Assembly (NCBI RefSeq): GCF_900241005.1
Contig: NZ_OEST01000005.1
Span: 1 to 64,000, forward strand
Reading direction: 5' to 3'
DNA: 64,000 nucleotides
From: Bacteroides cutis
GTDB lineage: Bacteria; Bacteroidota; Bacteroidia; Bacteroidales; Bacteroidaceae
The notes beneath the pieces were generated by a model, which was given only the letters and a program-made list of their open reading frames with translations, was not told the origin of the DNA and did no database searches. Position numbers and translations under genes: made by a program. Of the stretch, positions 37,030 to 44,559 are shown piece by piece; position 1 is the stretch's first letter, and every line of letters begins with the position of its first letter.

Positions 37030-37066
37030 CGCATCTTCTCCCTGTATGGGGAGGAGGTGCGTTTTT
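37030..37066 (+). terminator. Terminator after trxA and the acidic protein
   Basis: CGCATCTTCTCCC at 37030-37042 pairs (with G-T pairs) with 37049-37061 and is followed by TTTTT. Confidence 0.7.
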
Positions 37067-37134
37067 CTATATAAATAAGATAAATGCAGTATTCTTTTGC
37101 TAAAAAGTGGATGTATATTTAACTTTCACATGGT

Positions 37135-37175
37135 TAGTGCCATTAAAGTGGCACTACTGTGCCAATATAATGGCA
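37135..37175. repeat. Two tandem small hairpins sharing TGCCA/TGGCA
   Basis: TAGTGCCA (37135-37142) pairs with TGGCACTA (37149-37156), and TGCCA (37160-37164) pairs with TGGCA (37171-37175). They lie in the gap between the trxA terminator and the 3' end of the Imm17-like gene. Confidence 0.55.
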
Positions 37176-37222
37176 TAAATGTCAGACCTATATATGAATA
37201 CAGGGAATAAGGTGATTGTCTT

Positions 37223-37441
37223 TTACCGTGTTTCGGGCATATTCAGGAAAAAGAATAGAGCTGTACAGATAAGTATAAGGCCCAATACGCCATAGAACCA
37301 GCGGGCTTGCTTTCGACCTACGTTGCGCACGACAAATTGTGTGTTCTGAGCTGTAAAGAACCATTCCCAGTCGAGAAGCGCCGCCAGTAGAGAGATGATG
37401 CCTGCAGCGGCAAAGATGCCTTGTACGATATATTGGCTCAT
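37223..37441 (-). CDS. Imm17-like small membrane protein
   Basis: This is a 72-residue protein with two membrane helices (YIVQGIFAAAGIISLLAALL and FYGVLGLILICTALFFFL) separated by a basic loop with QNTQFVVRNVGRKQAR, resembling the Imm17 family of predicted immunity proteins. The start at 37441 (MSQYIVQG) is chosen because the longer frame from 37516 would overlap tsaE and adds unrelated residues. No toxin gene is nearby, so immunity is doubtful here and the family name is only a similarity. Confidence 0.65.
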   Translation of the reverse strand: MSQYIVQGIFAAAGIISLLAALLDWEWFFTAQNTQFVVRNVGRKQARWFYGVLGLILICTALFFFLNMPETR

Positions 37442-37508
37442 TAGAAATAAAGAATTAGAATGAAAAATAGAGAGAGATAAAAAAACACTTAGGAAAGAGC
37501 TGGAAATT

Positions 37509-37934
37509 TTATTCAAAATCCTCCAATGTAACCTTGCGTTCTCCGTTTTCTACTTCTTCAATCGTAACCTTGATGGCATTACCCGGCAGAAGTTCTTCAA
37601 TCAGTTCCGGCCATTCAATGAAACAAAGCGCACCGCTGTAGAAATAATCTTCGTATCCCATATCATAAACTTCTTCCAGTTTTTTGATACGGTAGAAGTC
37701 GAAATGATAAATTAATTCACCGGCAACATCGGAACGATATTCATTAACGATGGCAAAAGTGGGGGAGGTGATGACGTCGGATACACCAAGTTCCTCACAG
37801 ATTGCTTTGATAAAAGTTGTCTTACCGGCTCCCATTTTTCCGTAGAGAGCAAAAACGGTATTGTCACCCATAGCTTCGATGAATTGGCGGGCGGCTTCAT
37901 GAATTTGGTCTAATGACTGAATTTTGATTTCCAT
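37509..37934 (-). CDS. tsaE: tRNA t6A biosynthesis ATPase TsaE
   Basis: TsaE works with TsaB and TsaD to make threonylcarbamoyl-adenosine at position 37 of ANN-decoding tRNAs. The 141-residue protein has the P-loop GKMGAGKT (residues 32-39) and the family segments [27 protein letters not shown] and [15 protein letters not shown] -7 box at 38036-38043, inside the end of the upstream permease gene, gives it its own promoter. Confidence 0.96.
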   Translation of the reverse strand: MEIKIQSLDQIHEAARQFIEAMGDNTVFALYGKMGAGKTTFIKAICEELGVSDVITSPTFAIVNEYRSDVAGELIYHFDFYRIKKLEEVYDMGYEDYFYSGALCFIEWPELIEELLPGNAIKVTIEEVENGERKVTLEDFE

Positions 37935-38005
37935 TGTTACAGTTTTTGATATTCACCACAGAAAACGTATCGATTGCAGAGGTTTATTTGTATATATCTA
38001 TGTAA

Positions 38006-38839
38006 TCAATCTGTGGTATGAAGTAATTTCTTGGGCAAAGATAGATAAAAACTTTTTCCGGCCTTACAAACTGCGTAAATAATAATGGAGAAGAAAATAA
38101 TGGCAGCACCGGAGGGCACGTTGAGATAAAACGAAATCATCAGTCCGCCCAGGCAACTGAGGTAGCCTATACCGATGGACAACCAGATGATACGATGAAA
38201 ACGGTGTGAAAAGAGATTAGCCGTCATCTGCGGTATGGTAAGTAATGAAATCACCAACACAATACCCACCATGCGTAGACAGGCTACGATAGTCAACGCA
38301 ATGAACATCATCAATACATATTCGAACAACTGTACAGGGATACCTTGCGAACGTGCAAATTCGCGGTCGAACGCTACATAGATTATCGGTCGAAGATATA
38401 GTATGAAGAAAAAAGCAAGGACAAGGGCAAGTCCACATAACAGTGCAATGTCTCCTACCGTTATTGTAAGTATATTACCGAAAAGATAAGCTGATAAATC
38501 GGGTGCAAAACCTGGAGAAAGAAAAGTGAACATGATACCCAATGCCATTCCCAATGTCCAGAACACGGCAATAGCAGAATCTTCACGCATATCTTTCCGC
38601 TTACTGAGCCACTCTACTCCGAAAGCCGACAGCACTGCGAAAATTGCGGCTGATAGGATAGGTGAAATACCAGTATAAAGCCCTAAGCCGATACCTCCGA
38701 AAGAAGCATGTGTCAATCCTCCACTGATAAATACCAACCTGCGGGTGACGATATACGTACCAATGAGTCCGCAAACGATACTTGCCAGCAGACTACCTAT
38801 AAGGGCATGTTGAAAGAATGTATATTGCAGGAGCTCCAT
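38006..38839 (-). CDS. Metal ABC transporter permease (ZnuB/MntB type)
   Basis: This is an inner membrane permease of the zinc/manganese/iron ABC-3 family. It has 277 residues and about eight hydrophobic helices, with the signature stretches RRLVFISGGLTHASFGGIGLG near the start and MVGIVLVISLLTIPQMTANL late. The ATPase and binding protein that such a permease needs are not next to it. Its last codons carry the tsaE promoter. Metal specificity cannot be read from the sequence. Confidence 0.92.
   Translation of the reverse strand: MELLQYTFFQHALIGSLLASIVCGLIGTYIVTRRLVFISGGLTHASFGGIGLGLYTGISPILSAAIFAVLSAFGVEWLSKRKDMREDSAIAVFWTLGMALGIMFTFLSPGFAPDLSAYLFGNILTITVGDIALLCGLALVLAFFFILYLRPIIYVAFDREFARSQGIPVQLFEYVLMMFIALTIVACLRMVGIVLVISLLTIPQMTANLFSHRFHRIIWLSIGIGYLSCLGGLMISFYLNVPSGAAIIFFSIIIYAVCKAGKSFYLSLPKKLLHTTD
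38036..38043 (-). promoter_or_regulatory. tsaE: -7 box of tsaE
   Basis: TATCTTTG on the minus strand, about 100 bases before the tsaE start and within the 3' end of the permease gene. Confidence 0.45.
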
Positions 38840-38880
38840 TGTTCGGTTAAAAGTTAAGAATTAAATTTAGTTAGGTAACT

Positions 38881-39309
38881 TCAGGCATGAGGAGTGATAC
38901 GGCGTTCTCCTATAATCAAAAACACCTCATCTTTTATATTGTCAGGTAATGCAATACCTCGTAACTGCAAGCTACGCACCCATCCGGCAACATCGATATC
39001 TTGCATGGTATAAAAGATGTCACGGAATTCATCTTCCTGTTCTGGAGTATAGGCTTCGGGGGCGATACCGATGTACTTGTCTAGTTCCTCGTCGTCGTAA
39101 TATTCTATCTTTCTACTTACAGCAGCCAGCAGACTGTCACGTTCGCAGATTTCATGTTGTCCGCAACACTCCGCATCCACTTCGCGTACTTCGGGCATAG
39201 CATCCAACTCGCCACGGTCAATCTTCTTTTGAAGTCTCCAGTTGCGCAATATTCCTGCCGCGGCAGCTACTAGGGCAAGGACGATCAGACTAATAATCAG
39301 TATCCACAT
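38881..39309 (-). CDS. Membrane-anchored protein of unknown function with CCxxHxxC motif
   Basis: This is a 142-residue protein. An N-terminal helix (WILIISLIVLALVAAAAGI) anchors it, followed by an acidic soluble domain. A cysteine/histidine cluster CCGQHEIC at about residues 48-55 could bind a metal. The C-terminal part (FRDIFYTMQDIDVAGWVRSL) is helical and ends LIIGERR. I do not recognise a family. It lies upstream of the metal permease by 41 bases in the same direction, and its own -7 box is at 39352-39359, so the pair may be co-expressed. Confidence 0.75.
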   Translation of the reverse strand: MWILIISLIVLALVAAAAGILRNWRLQKKIDRGELDAMPEVREVDAECCGQHEICERDSLLAAVSRKIEYYDDEELDKYIGIAPEAYTPEQEDEFRDIFYTMQDIDVAGWVRSLQLRGIALPDNIKDEVFLIIGERRITPHA

Positions 39310-39351
39310 GAGTTTCCTTTCTCTGAAAAATATGTCCTTCTAATGAACGGA

Positions 39352-39359
39352 CAAAGATA
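39352..39359 (-). promoter_or_regulatory. -7 box upstream of the CCxxHxxC protein
   Basis: TATCTTTG on the minus strand, 42 bases before the start at 39309. Confidence 0.5.
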
Positions 39360-39389
39360 CATATTGTTTTACTGATTGCAAAATCACGG

Positions 39390-40652
39390 CTAAGATATTG
39401 CTTGAATCTGGAAACCGGCTTTTTGTAAATCTTCCCAATAAGCGGGATATGATTTGGAAACCACTTGTGGCTCATCAATACGAATTTCAGGAAACATGAG
39501 ACTGGCGGGGGCAAATGCCATTGCCATGCGATGATCTTCGTAAGTGGATATCACAGGGATTTTCTCTGTGGGACAACGTTCACCATTCCACGTCAGAATA
39601 CTGTCTTGTTCAGAACGTACTATATATCCCAACTTATGTAGTTCAGTGATGAGTGCCGTGATACGATCGGTTTCCTTTATCTTAAGACTTTGTAATCCGG
39701 TGAAGCGGAAAGGAATATTCATCAGGCAACAAGTTACAACGAATGTTTGTGCCAGATCAGGGATATCTACCATATTTTCTACAAGATGAGCTACGGGAGT
39801 CCCTTTGGGAGTAAGTTTTACACCCCGGCCGGTATATTCGGTACAGACACCTAGACGTGAAAAGATTTCCGCTCCGCGACTATCACCTTGATAACTGTGG
39901 GGAAATAAACCGGACAATTCAATTTTAGAAGTTACCGGTTCTGTCTTTGCTCTCTTTTTCATGCCTTCAAGTGCCAACATTTGATACCAATAGGAGGCGG
40001 CACTCCAATCACTTTCCACAGTGAATGGTACATCCTGGTAACCACCGGGTTGCACGGTAATACTGTTTTCTGAGGTCCATTCAGCGTGTCCGCCGAAGTC
40101 ACGCATCAATTGCAGTGTCAAGTTGATGTAAGGGCGAGAAATTATGTTCCCCGTAAGGTACAGGTGTAATCCCTCAGGGAGTACGGTTCCTATCATCAGC
40201 AGGGCAGATATATATTGTGAACTGACATTTCCAGCGAGATAAATCTCATTCTTTTGCAGCTCAGTGCCGATGATACGAAGAGGTGGAAAACCTTCATTAC
40301 CGATATACTCGATATTTGCGCCGAGTTGGCATAAGGCATCTACTAAAATACGGATAGGGCGCTGTTGCATACGTGGTGTACCGGTAATAGTATGTGTACC
40401 GGGTGTTACGCTAAGGTAAGCGGTGAGGAAACGCATAGCTGTTCCGGCTGCCATGATATCTATGTGTTCCGGATTATCTTGCAGGGCACGTATCATAACA
40501 CGGGTATCGTCACAATTACTCAAATTGCATGGTATCTGTTTGCCATGGGAAAGAGCATGCAAGACAAGTACACGATTACTGATACTTTTGGACGCAGGCA
40601 ACTGTATAGTGGTTTGCAACGGTATTTCGGGAGCGGAAATGATATAGCGCAT
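39390..40652 (-). CDS. aroA: 3-phosphoshikimate 1-carboxyvinyltransferase (EPSP synthase)
   Basis: AroA joins phosphoenolpyruvate to shikimate-3-phosphate in the chorismate pathway. It has 420 residues with the signature PASKSISNRVLVLHALS at the N-terminus, AAGTAMRFLTAYLS for the phosphate loop, and KETDRITALITELHKLG and YEDHRMAMAFA in the second domain. The N-terminus lacks any transit or signal sequence. It is the sixth step of the pathway to which aroB (49.6 kb) also belongs; the two are not adjacent. Confidence 0.95.
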   Translation of the reverse strand: MRYIISAPEIPLQTTIQLPASKSISNRVLVLHALSHGKQIPCNLSNCDDTRVMIRALQDNPEHIDIMAAGTAMRFLTAYLSVTPGTHTITGTPRMQQRPIRILVDALCQLGANIEYIGNEGFPPLRIIGTELQKNEIYLAGNVSSQYISALLMIGTVLPEGLHLYLTGNIISRPYINLTLQLMRDFGGHAEWTSENSITVQPGGYQDVPFTVESDWSAASYWYQMLALEGMKKRAKTEPVTSKIELSGLFPHSYQGDSRGAEIFSRLGVCTEYTGRGVKLTPKGTPVAHLVENMVDIPDLAQTFVVTCCLMNIPFRFTGLQSLKIKETDRITALITELHKLGYIVRSEQDSILTWNGERCPTEKIPVISTYEDHRMAMAFAPASLMFPEIRIDEPQVVSKSYPAYWEDLQKAGFQIQAIS

Positions 40653-40688
40653 AATTGTATTCGTTAATTTATAAGTGATATTCTACTA

Positions 40689-40696
40689 CAAAAGTA
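40689..40696 (-). promoter_or_regulatory. aroA: -7 box of aroA
   Basis: TACTTTTG on the minus strand, 36 bases before the aroA start. Confidence 0.5.
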
Positions 40697-40814
40697 AAAT
40701 AAATCTTCGGAAAATGGAAATTTGATTATTAGGCATTTTCCTTTGCTGTATTCCAGAAATGTGTCGGAGACAGATAGAAGCTAAATATGTCTGCCGTTTC
40801 TTTAAATAGCGGAG

Positions 40815-41441
40815 TTATCTGCATAGTCCTGAAGCTTGTAATACTGTACCAGATTTTGTTAAGGAAAAAGGTAGTTCCAACTCCCCCCAGTCTATCATGG
40901 CATTAAAAAGGCGGATGGTGGAATAAGACGGTATGTCTTCAATACAGATATTCCTTTCCACAAGGATCCCTTTATCCAACAATTCGGTACGTTTGGTACC
41001 TTTCATCAGAGGGTATTGCGGAGTGTACCAACACTTGCTGTCGGAGAAGGCAATGTTGGCGATGCTGGTATCTGTAAGCAAGTTATGTCGGACAATCAGA
41101 ATGTCGTCACAGGAACCACGTTGTGTGAATAACTGATTAAGTACATCACGGTTCGTATTTTTATAGGCGTAGTCGATGTTGTCTGCTTGTATCAATGCCA
41201 GTGAATGGACAGGTCGTATAGTGTAGGGGGTACAGGTTATTTCTTCGATACCATCCCGGCTGTAAATTACCCGTAATTTATATATACCGTTTTCGGGAAC
41301 GGAAGGCAGATAATTTGTCAATTGTAGAGCAGGGCTTTCCGGCCAGAAGTGGGTACGGGTATTATTCAGCCGTTGATTATGGTAGGATAGATTACATATC
41401 TTGCCGTGGTCTATACGTATGGTTTCAATAAATCGGTACAT
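40815..41441 (-). CDS. pabC: Aminodeoxychorismate lyase-like class IV aminotransferase
   Basis: This PLP enzyme probably releases pyruvate from aminodeoxychorismate to give p-aminobenzoate for folate. The 208-residue product is short for the fold (usually 260-290) but retains RFIETIRIDHGKICNLSYHN at the start, a NRDVLNQLFTQRGSCDDILI middle, and TDTSIANIAFSD with KGTKRTELLDKGILVE typical of class IV enzymes. The catalytic lysine is probably the Lys in YKNTNRD. It overlaps pabB by 17 bases, which supports the pathway role. Confidence 0.87.
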   Translation of the reverse strand: MYRFIETIRIDHGKICNLSYHNQRLNNTRTHFWPESPALQLTNYLPSVPENGIYKLRVIYSRDGIEEITCTPYTIRPVHSLALIQADNIDYAYKNTNRDVLNQLFTQRGSCDDILIVRHNLLTDTSIANIAFSDSKCWYTPQYPLMKGTKRTELLDKGILVERNICIEDIPSYSTIRLFNAMIDWGELELPFSLTKSGTVLQASGLCR

Positions 41442-42408
41442 ATATCTTTTGTTTCATTTCGTTATATTCGTTTTCCCAATGGCTTTTGGCTGTAATACCA
41501 CCTCCTGCTTTGAAATAGAGGCGGTCATTCTCTTGTTCGATAAAACGGATCATGACGGCACTGTCCAAATGTCCGTTATCATAGTAACCCATGACCCCGG
41601 TATAGAAACCTCGTTCGTAACCTTCTGCTTGAGTAATGATTTGCATGGTGCGGGGTTTGGGAGCACCGGTAATGGAGCCGGCGGGTAATAATTTGAAAAG
41701 AATGTCACCGATATGCGTTGTATAATCATCAGGCAGTATACCGCAAATTTCGGAACTGGTCTGGAGGATACTTCCTCTATTAGTTTGTAGGCGGTCTATA
41801 TAGCGATAAGATTTGACCATAACATGGTTGGATACCATACTTAAGTCATTCCTTATCAGATCTACGATGGTGGCATGTTCGGCGGTTTCTTTTAAATCGT
41901 TCAGCAATGTTGTTTCGGCATGAGGTAAGGTCGCGTCAATTGTACCTTTCATAGGGAAAGATTTTATTTTCCCTTCTTCGATCCGAATGAAGATTTCAGG
42001 GGAAAAACAGACGAACCTGTCTTTTAGCCAAAGTTTGTATAGAGCCTGAGAGTGGAGAAATATATCTTTCAATGCCAGATTGGTACTGATGGGAACTTTA
42101 CATGTTAGATTGGTCAGATAACTGTTTCCTGCCAGTATATTTTGTTTTACATGATCGAAAGAACGTTTGTATTCACAAGGAGCCGGTGCACTGTATTTCC
42201 AGTCTATTGCTCCGGTATATGGCGGTACATCATTACCGGCATTTCCTGTTTCTCTGAACTGGAAGAGACAGGATGCCGCATCTATTTTGTTGATTTCCTC
42301 GATGAAAGAATGCTCTTGGAGGTAATCAATAATAAAGAGAAACGGAAGATTGTGTCGGGCTAATTTATTTATTCTATTGATAGCTTCTTCTTTACTATAT
42401 GTTTTCAT
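41425..42408 (-). CDS. pabB: Aminodeoxychorismate synthase component I
   Basis: PabB aminates chorismate with ammonia to 4-amino-4-deoxychorismate. The 327-residue chorismate-binding domain has the features SYLTNLTCKVPI, FVCFSPEIFIRIEEGKIKSFPMKGT, VDLIRNDLSMV and PAGSITGAPKPRTMQII, all typical. The large N-terminal domain of anthranilate synthase is largely absent. No separate glutaminase (PabA) gene is adjacent. It is followed by pabC with a 17-base overlap and starts three bases after the transporter stop. Confidence 0.93.
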   Translation of the reverse strand: MKTYSKEEAINRINKLARHNLPFLFIIDYLQEHSFIEEINKIDAASCLFQFRETGNAGNDVPPYTGAIDWKYSAPAPCEYKRSFDHVKQNILAGNSYLTNLTCKVPISTNLALKDIFLHSQALYKLWLKDRFVCFSPEIFIRIEEGKIKSFPMKGTIDATLPHAETTLLNDLKETAEHATIVDLIRNDLSMVSNHVMVKSYRYIDRLQTNRGSILQTSSEICGILPDDYTTHIGDILFKLLPAGSITGAPKPRTMQIITQAEGYERGFYTGVMGYYDNGHLDSAVMIRFIEQENDRLYFKAGGGITAKSHWENEYNEMKQKIYVPIY

Positions 42409-42411
42409 CTC

Positions 42412-44007
42412 TTAGACCACTGTCGCAATTATTTGTATAAACAGAATAAGGAATACCATGGCAATGGGATATACCGTTGCATAAGCTACACTGGGAATAT
42501 TGCTGTCTGTCATAGAGTCGGCGGCTGCAAGTCCTGGTGTACTGGTCATTCCACCGGTAATGGTTCCCATTAAATCAAGAATGCTGATTTTGAAAATGAA
42601 CCGTCCGGCAAGTACGGCTATCAGCATGGGAACCAACGTAATGGCGGCACCTACTCCGAACAGTAACCAACCGCTTTCTTGAAAAGTCGCTACAAGATTT
42701 TTTCCTGCCGATGTTCCTACCTCAGCAAGAAACAGTAAAAGACCTAACTGACGTAATAATTGGTTGGCATGGCCGGACATCGACCAGATGATAGGACCGG
42801 TTTTACCGATTGCACTCAAGAAAAGGGCAACCATCAGGATACCGCCTGTCAGCCCCGGAGAAAAGGACAAGCCGCCAGGAAAGGAGATATTCAATTTACC
42901 AAACAATACGCCAAGTACGATACCCATAGCGATAGGGAAGAAATCGGTGTCGGATAATTTCTTGGCATTATTTCCCAACAGGCGCGCCAGGCCTTTAATG
43001 CCTTCTTTTTCGCCTACTACCATCAATTTGTCGCCGAATTTCAAAGCAAGGTCGGGTGAAGGTGACAGGTCGATGCCGCTTCGGCGGATACGTGTCACCG
43101 TACAACCAAAATTTTTCATCAGGTTGAGGTCGCCCAATTGTTTGTTTATCATATCTTTTTTAGTTAGTAGCAAAGATTCAATTTCCTGTGTGTTTGCCAA
43201 CGGTAACTCACCTTCCTCCCTTTCTCCTACCAGTACTGCGAGCTGATTTAAGGCGTCTTCACTGCCTACAGCTTGTATGTAGTCTCCTTCGTGGAGTACG
43301 GTATGGGCAGTCGGAATGGATATTTGTTCTCCGTGTTTATGGCGGGAGATTACTGCACCGGTCATGGCGCGGGCGTTGATTTGTGCCAGACTACGACCGA
43401 AGATTATAGCATTAGTGATACGGTAAATGCAGGTATTCAGTTCTGGGTATTGACCGCGACGCTCTTTTTCAAGACGACGTGCTTCTTTATCCAGATCGAT
43501 ATGCATAACACGGGGAAGTAGTTTTACAAACAAGATAACCCCGATAACGCCAAACGGATAAGCGATACCGTAGGCAATAGATGCCAACGGAGAGTGGGTA
43601 CTGTCTATGGCGACAGCAAGTCCGGGAGTACTAGTCAGTGCACCTGCTATCAGTCCTACAACACTAGAGGTGTCAATATCGAAAGCATATTTAAGTCCGA
43701 CAGCTGTCAGCGCTGCGGAACAGATGATCAGCATGGTAATGATGATAAGTGTCTTTCCTTTACTCCGGAAGGAATCAAAAAAGCCAGGCCCTGCCTGGAT
43801 GCCTATAGTGAAGATAAAAAGTACAAGGCCGAAGTTTCCAAGTTCTTTGGGAATGACAACGCCAAAGTGTCCGAAGAGTAGGGCGATGAAAATTACTGCG
43901 GAGACATCAAGGGATAATCCTTTGATTTGAATTCTTCCCAACATGAAGCCTAAAGCCACGATGAGGAAAAGGGCGAAATAGGAGGAATTGAGCAGGTCTG
44001 TAAACAT
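42412..44007 (-). CDS. AspT/YidE-YbjL family transporter with two TrkA-C domains
   Basis: This is an inner membrane antiporter-like protein of about 531 residues. It has two membrane blocks (AspT/YidE duplication: VALGFMLGRIQIKGLSLDVS and VLFGKLNISFPGGLSFSPGL) and, between them, two RCK/TrkA-C regulatory domains (EGDYIQAVGSEDALNQLAVL and GDKLMVVGEKEGIKGLARLL). The start at 44007 is chosen because the -7 box at 44035-44042 overlaps the longer start at 44037. It heads the transcript with pabB and pabC. Substrate is unknown; family members exchange aspartate for alanine. Confidence 0.9.
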   Translation of the reverse strand: MFTDLLNSSYFALFLIVALGFMLGRIQIKGLSLDVSAVIFIALLFGHFGVVIPKELGNFGLVLFIFTIGIQAGPGFFDSFRSKGKTLIIITMLIICSAALTAVGLKYAFDIDTSSVVGLIAGALTSTPGLAVAIDSTHSPLASIAYGIAYPFGVIGVILFVKLLPRVMHIDLDKEARRLEKERRGQYPELNTCIYRITNAIIFGRSLAQINARAMTGAVISRHKHGEQISIPTAHTVLHEGDYIQAVGSEDALNQLAVLVGEREEGELPLANTQEIESLLLTKKDMINKQLGDLNLMKNFGCTVTRIRRSGIDLSPSPDLALKFGDKLMVVGEKEGIKGLARLLGNNAKKLSDTDFFPIAMGIVLGVLFGKLNISFPGGLSFSPGLTGGILMVALFLSAIGKTGPIIWSMSGHANQLLRQLGLLLFLAEVGTSAGKNLVATFQESGWLLFGVGAAITLVPMLIAVLAGRFIFKISILDLMGTITGGMTSTPGLAAADSMTDSNIPSVAYATVYPIAMVFLILFIQIIATVV

Positions 44008-44034
44008 AGGTTTAGAGAGTTGTTTTTTAGGAAA

Positions 44035-44042
44035 CAAAGATA
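44035..44042 (-). promoter_or_regulatory. -7 box of the transporter/pabB/pabC transcript
   Basis: TATCTTTG on the minus strand. A transcription start near 44028 excludes 44037 as translation start. Confidence 0.6.
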
Positions 44043-44109
44043 AGGCAAAAAAGTGAGATGGAAAAAGTATTATCTTCTGATGATAAACATGTCGTTACAT
44101 TCTTTCGTT

Positions 44110-44117
44110 TATATTTG
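44110..44117 (+). promoter_or_regulatory. -7 box of the DUF2721 gene
   Basis: TATATTTG, 27 bases before the ATG at 44145. It is divergent from the transporter promoter. Confidence 0.55.
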
Positions 44118-44144
44118 CAGATATAAACTTAGAAACTGATTCTT

Positions 44145-44534
44145 ATGCAAATAGATCTGACTACTCCCGCTTTGCTGTTTTCGGCAATTTCTCTGATTAT
44201 GTTGGCATATACTAACCGTTTTCTGTCTTATGCCAGCTTGGTACGTACTTTGAAGGAACAACATCAGAAGAACCATTCCTCGGTGACTGCCGCACAGATT
44301 GCCAACTTGCGAAAAAGACTATACCTGACACGTGCTATGCAGGTGTCAGGTATAGCGAGTTTATTACTGTGCGTAGTCAGTATGTTCTTTATTTATATCC
44401 GGCTTTATCTTGCTTCGGTCTATATTTTTGGCCTTGCTTTGGTATTGCTGATCATTTCGCTGGCCATTTCGGTGTACGAGATTTATATTTCGGTGAAAGC
44501 GTTAGAAATACACCTCAATGATATGGATGAGTAA
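44145..44534 (+). CDS. DUF2721 family membrane protein
   Basis: This is a 129-residue protein with three membrane helices (PALLFSAISLIMLAYTNRF, MQVSGIASLLLCVVSMFFIY and VYIFGLALVLLIISLAISVY) and a basic cytosolic loop, the pattern of DUF2721. The function is unknown. It is transcribed divergently from the transporter gene and converges with the Tricorn-like protease gene 25 bases away. Confidence 0.85.
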   Translation: MQIDLTTPALLFSAISLIMLAYTNRFLSYASLVRTLKEQHQKNHSSVTAAQIANLRKRLYLTRAMQVSGIASLLLCVVSMFFIYIRLYLASVYIFGLALVLLIISLAISVYEIYISVKALEIHLNDMDE

Positions 44535-44559
44535 ATCCATATCATTGAAACCTGTTTTT

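Noticed and set aside
43594-43930. Plus-strand open frames over the AspT-type transporter
   Set aside because: They are antisense to conserved membrane helices and encode no recognisable protein.
44007-44037. Upstream start of the AspT-type transporter at 44037
   Set aside because: The -7 box TATCTTTG at 44035-44042 overlaps it, so this ATG would be upstream of the transcript.
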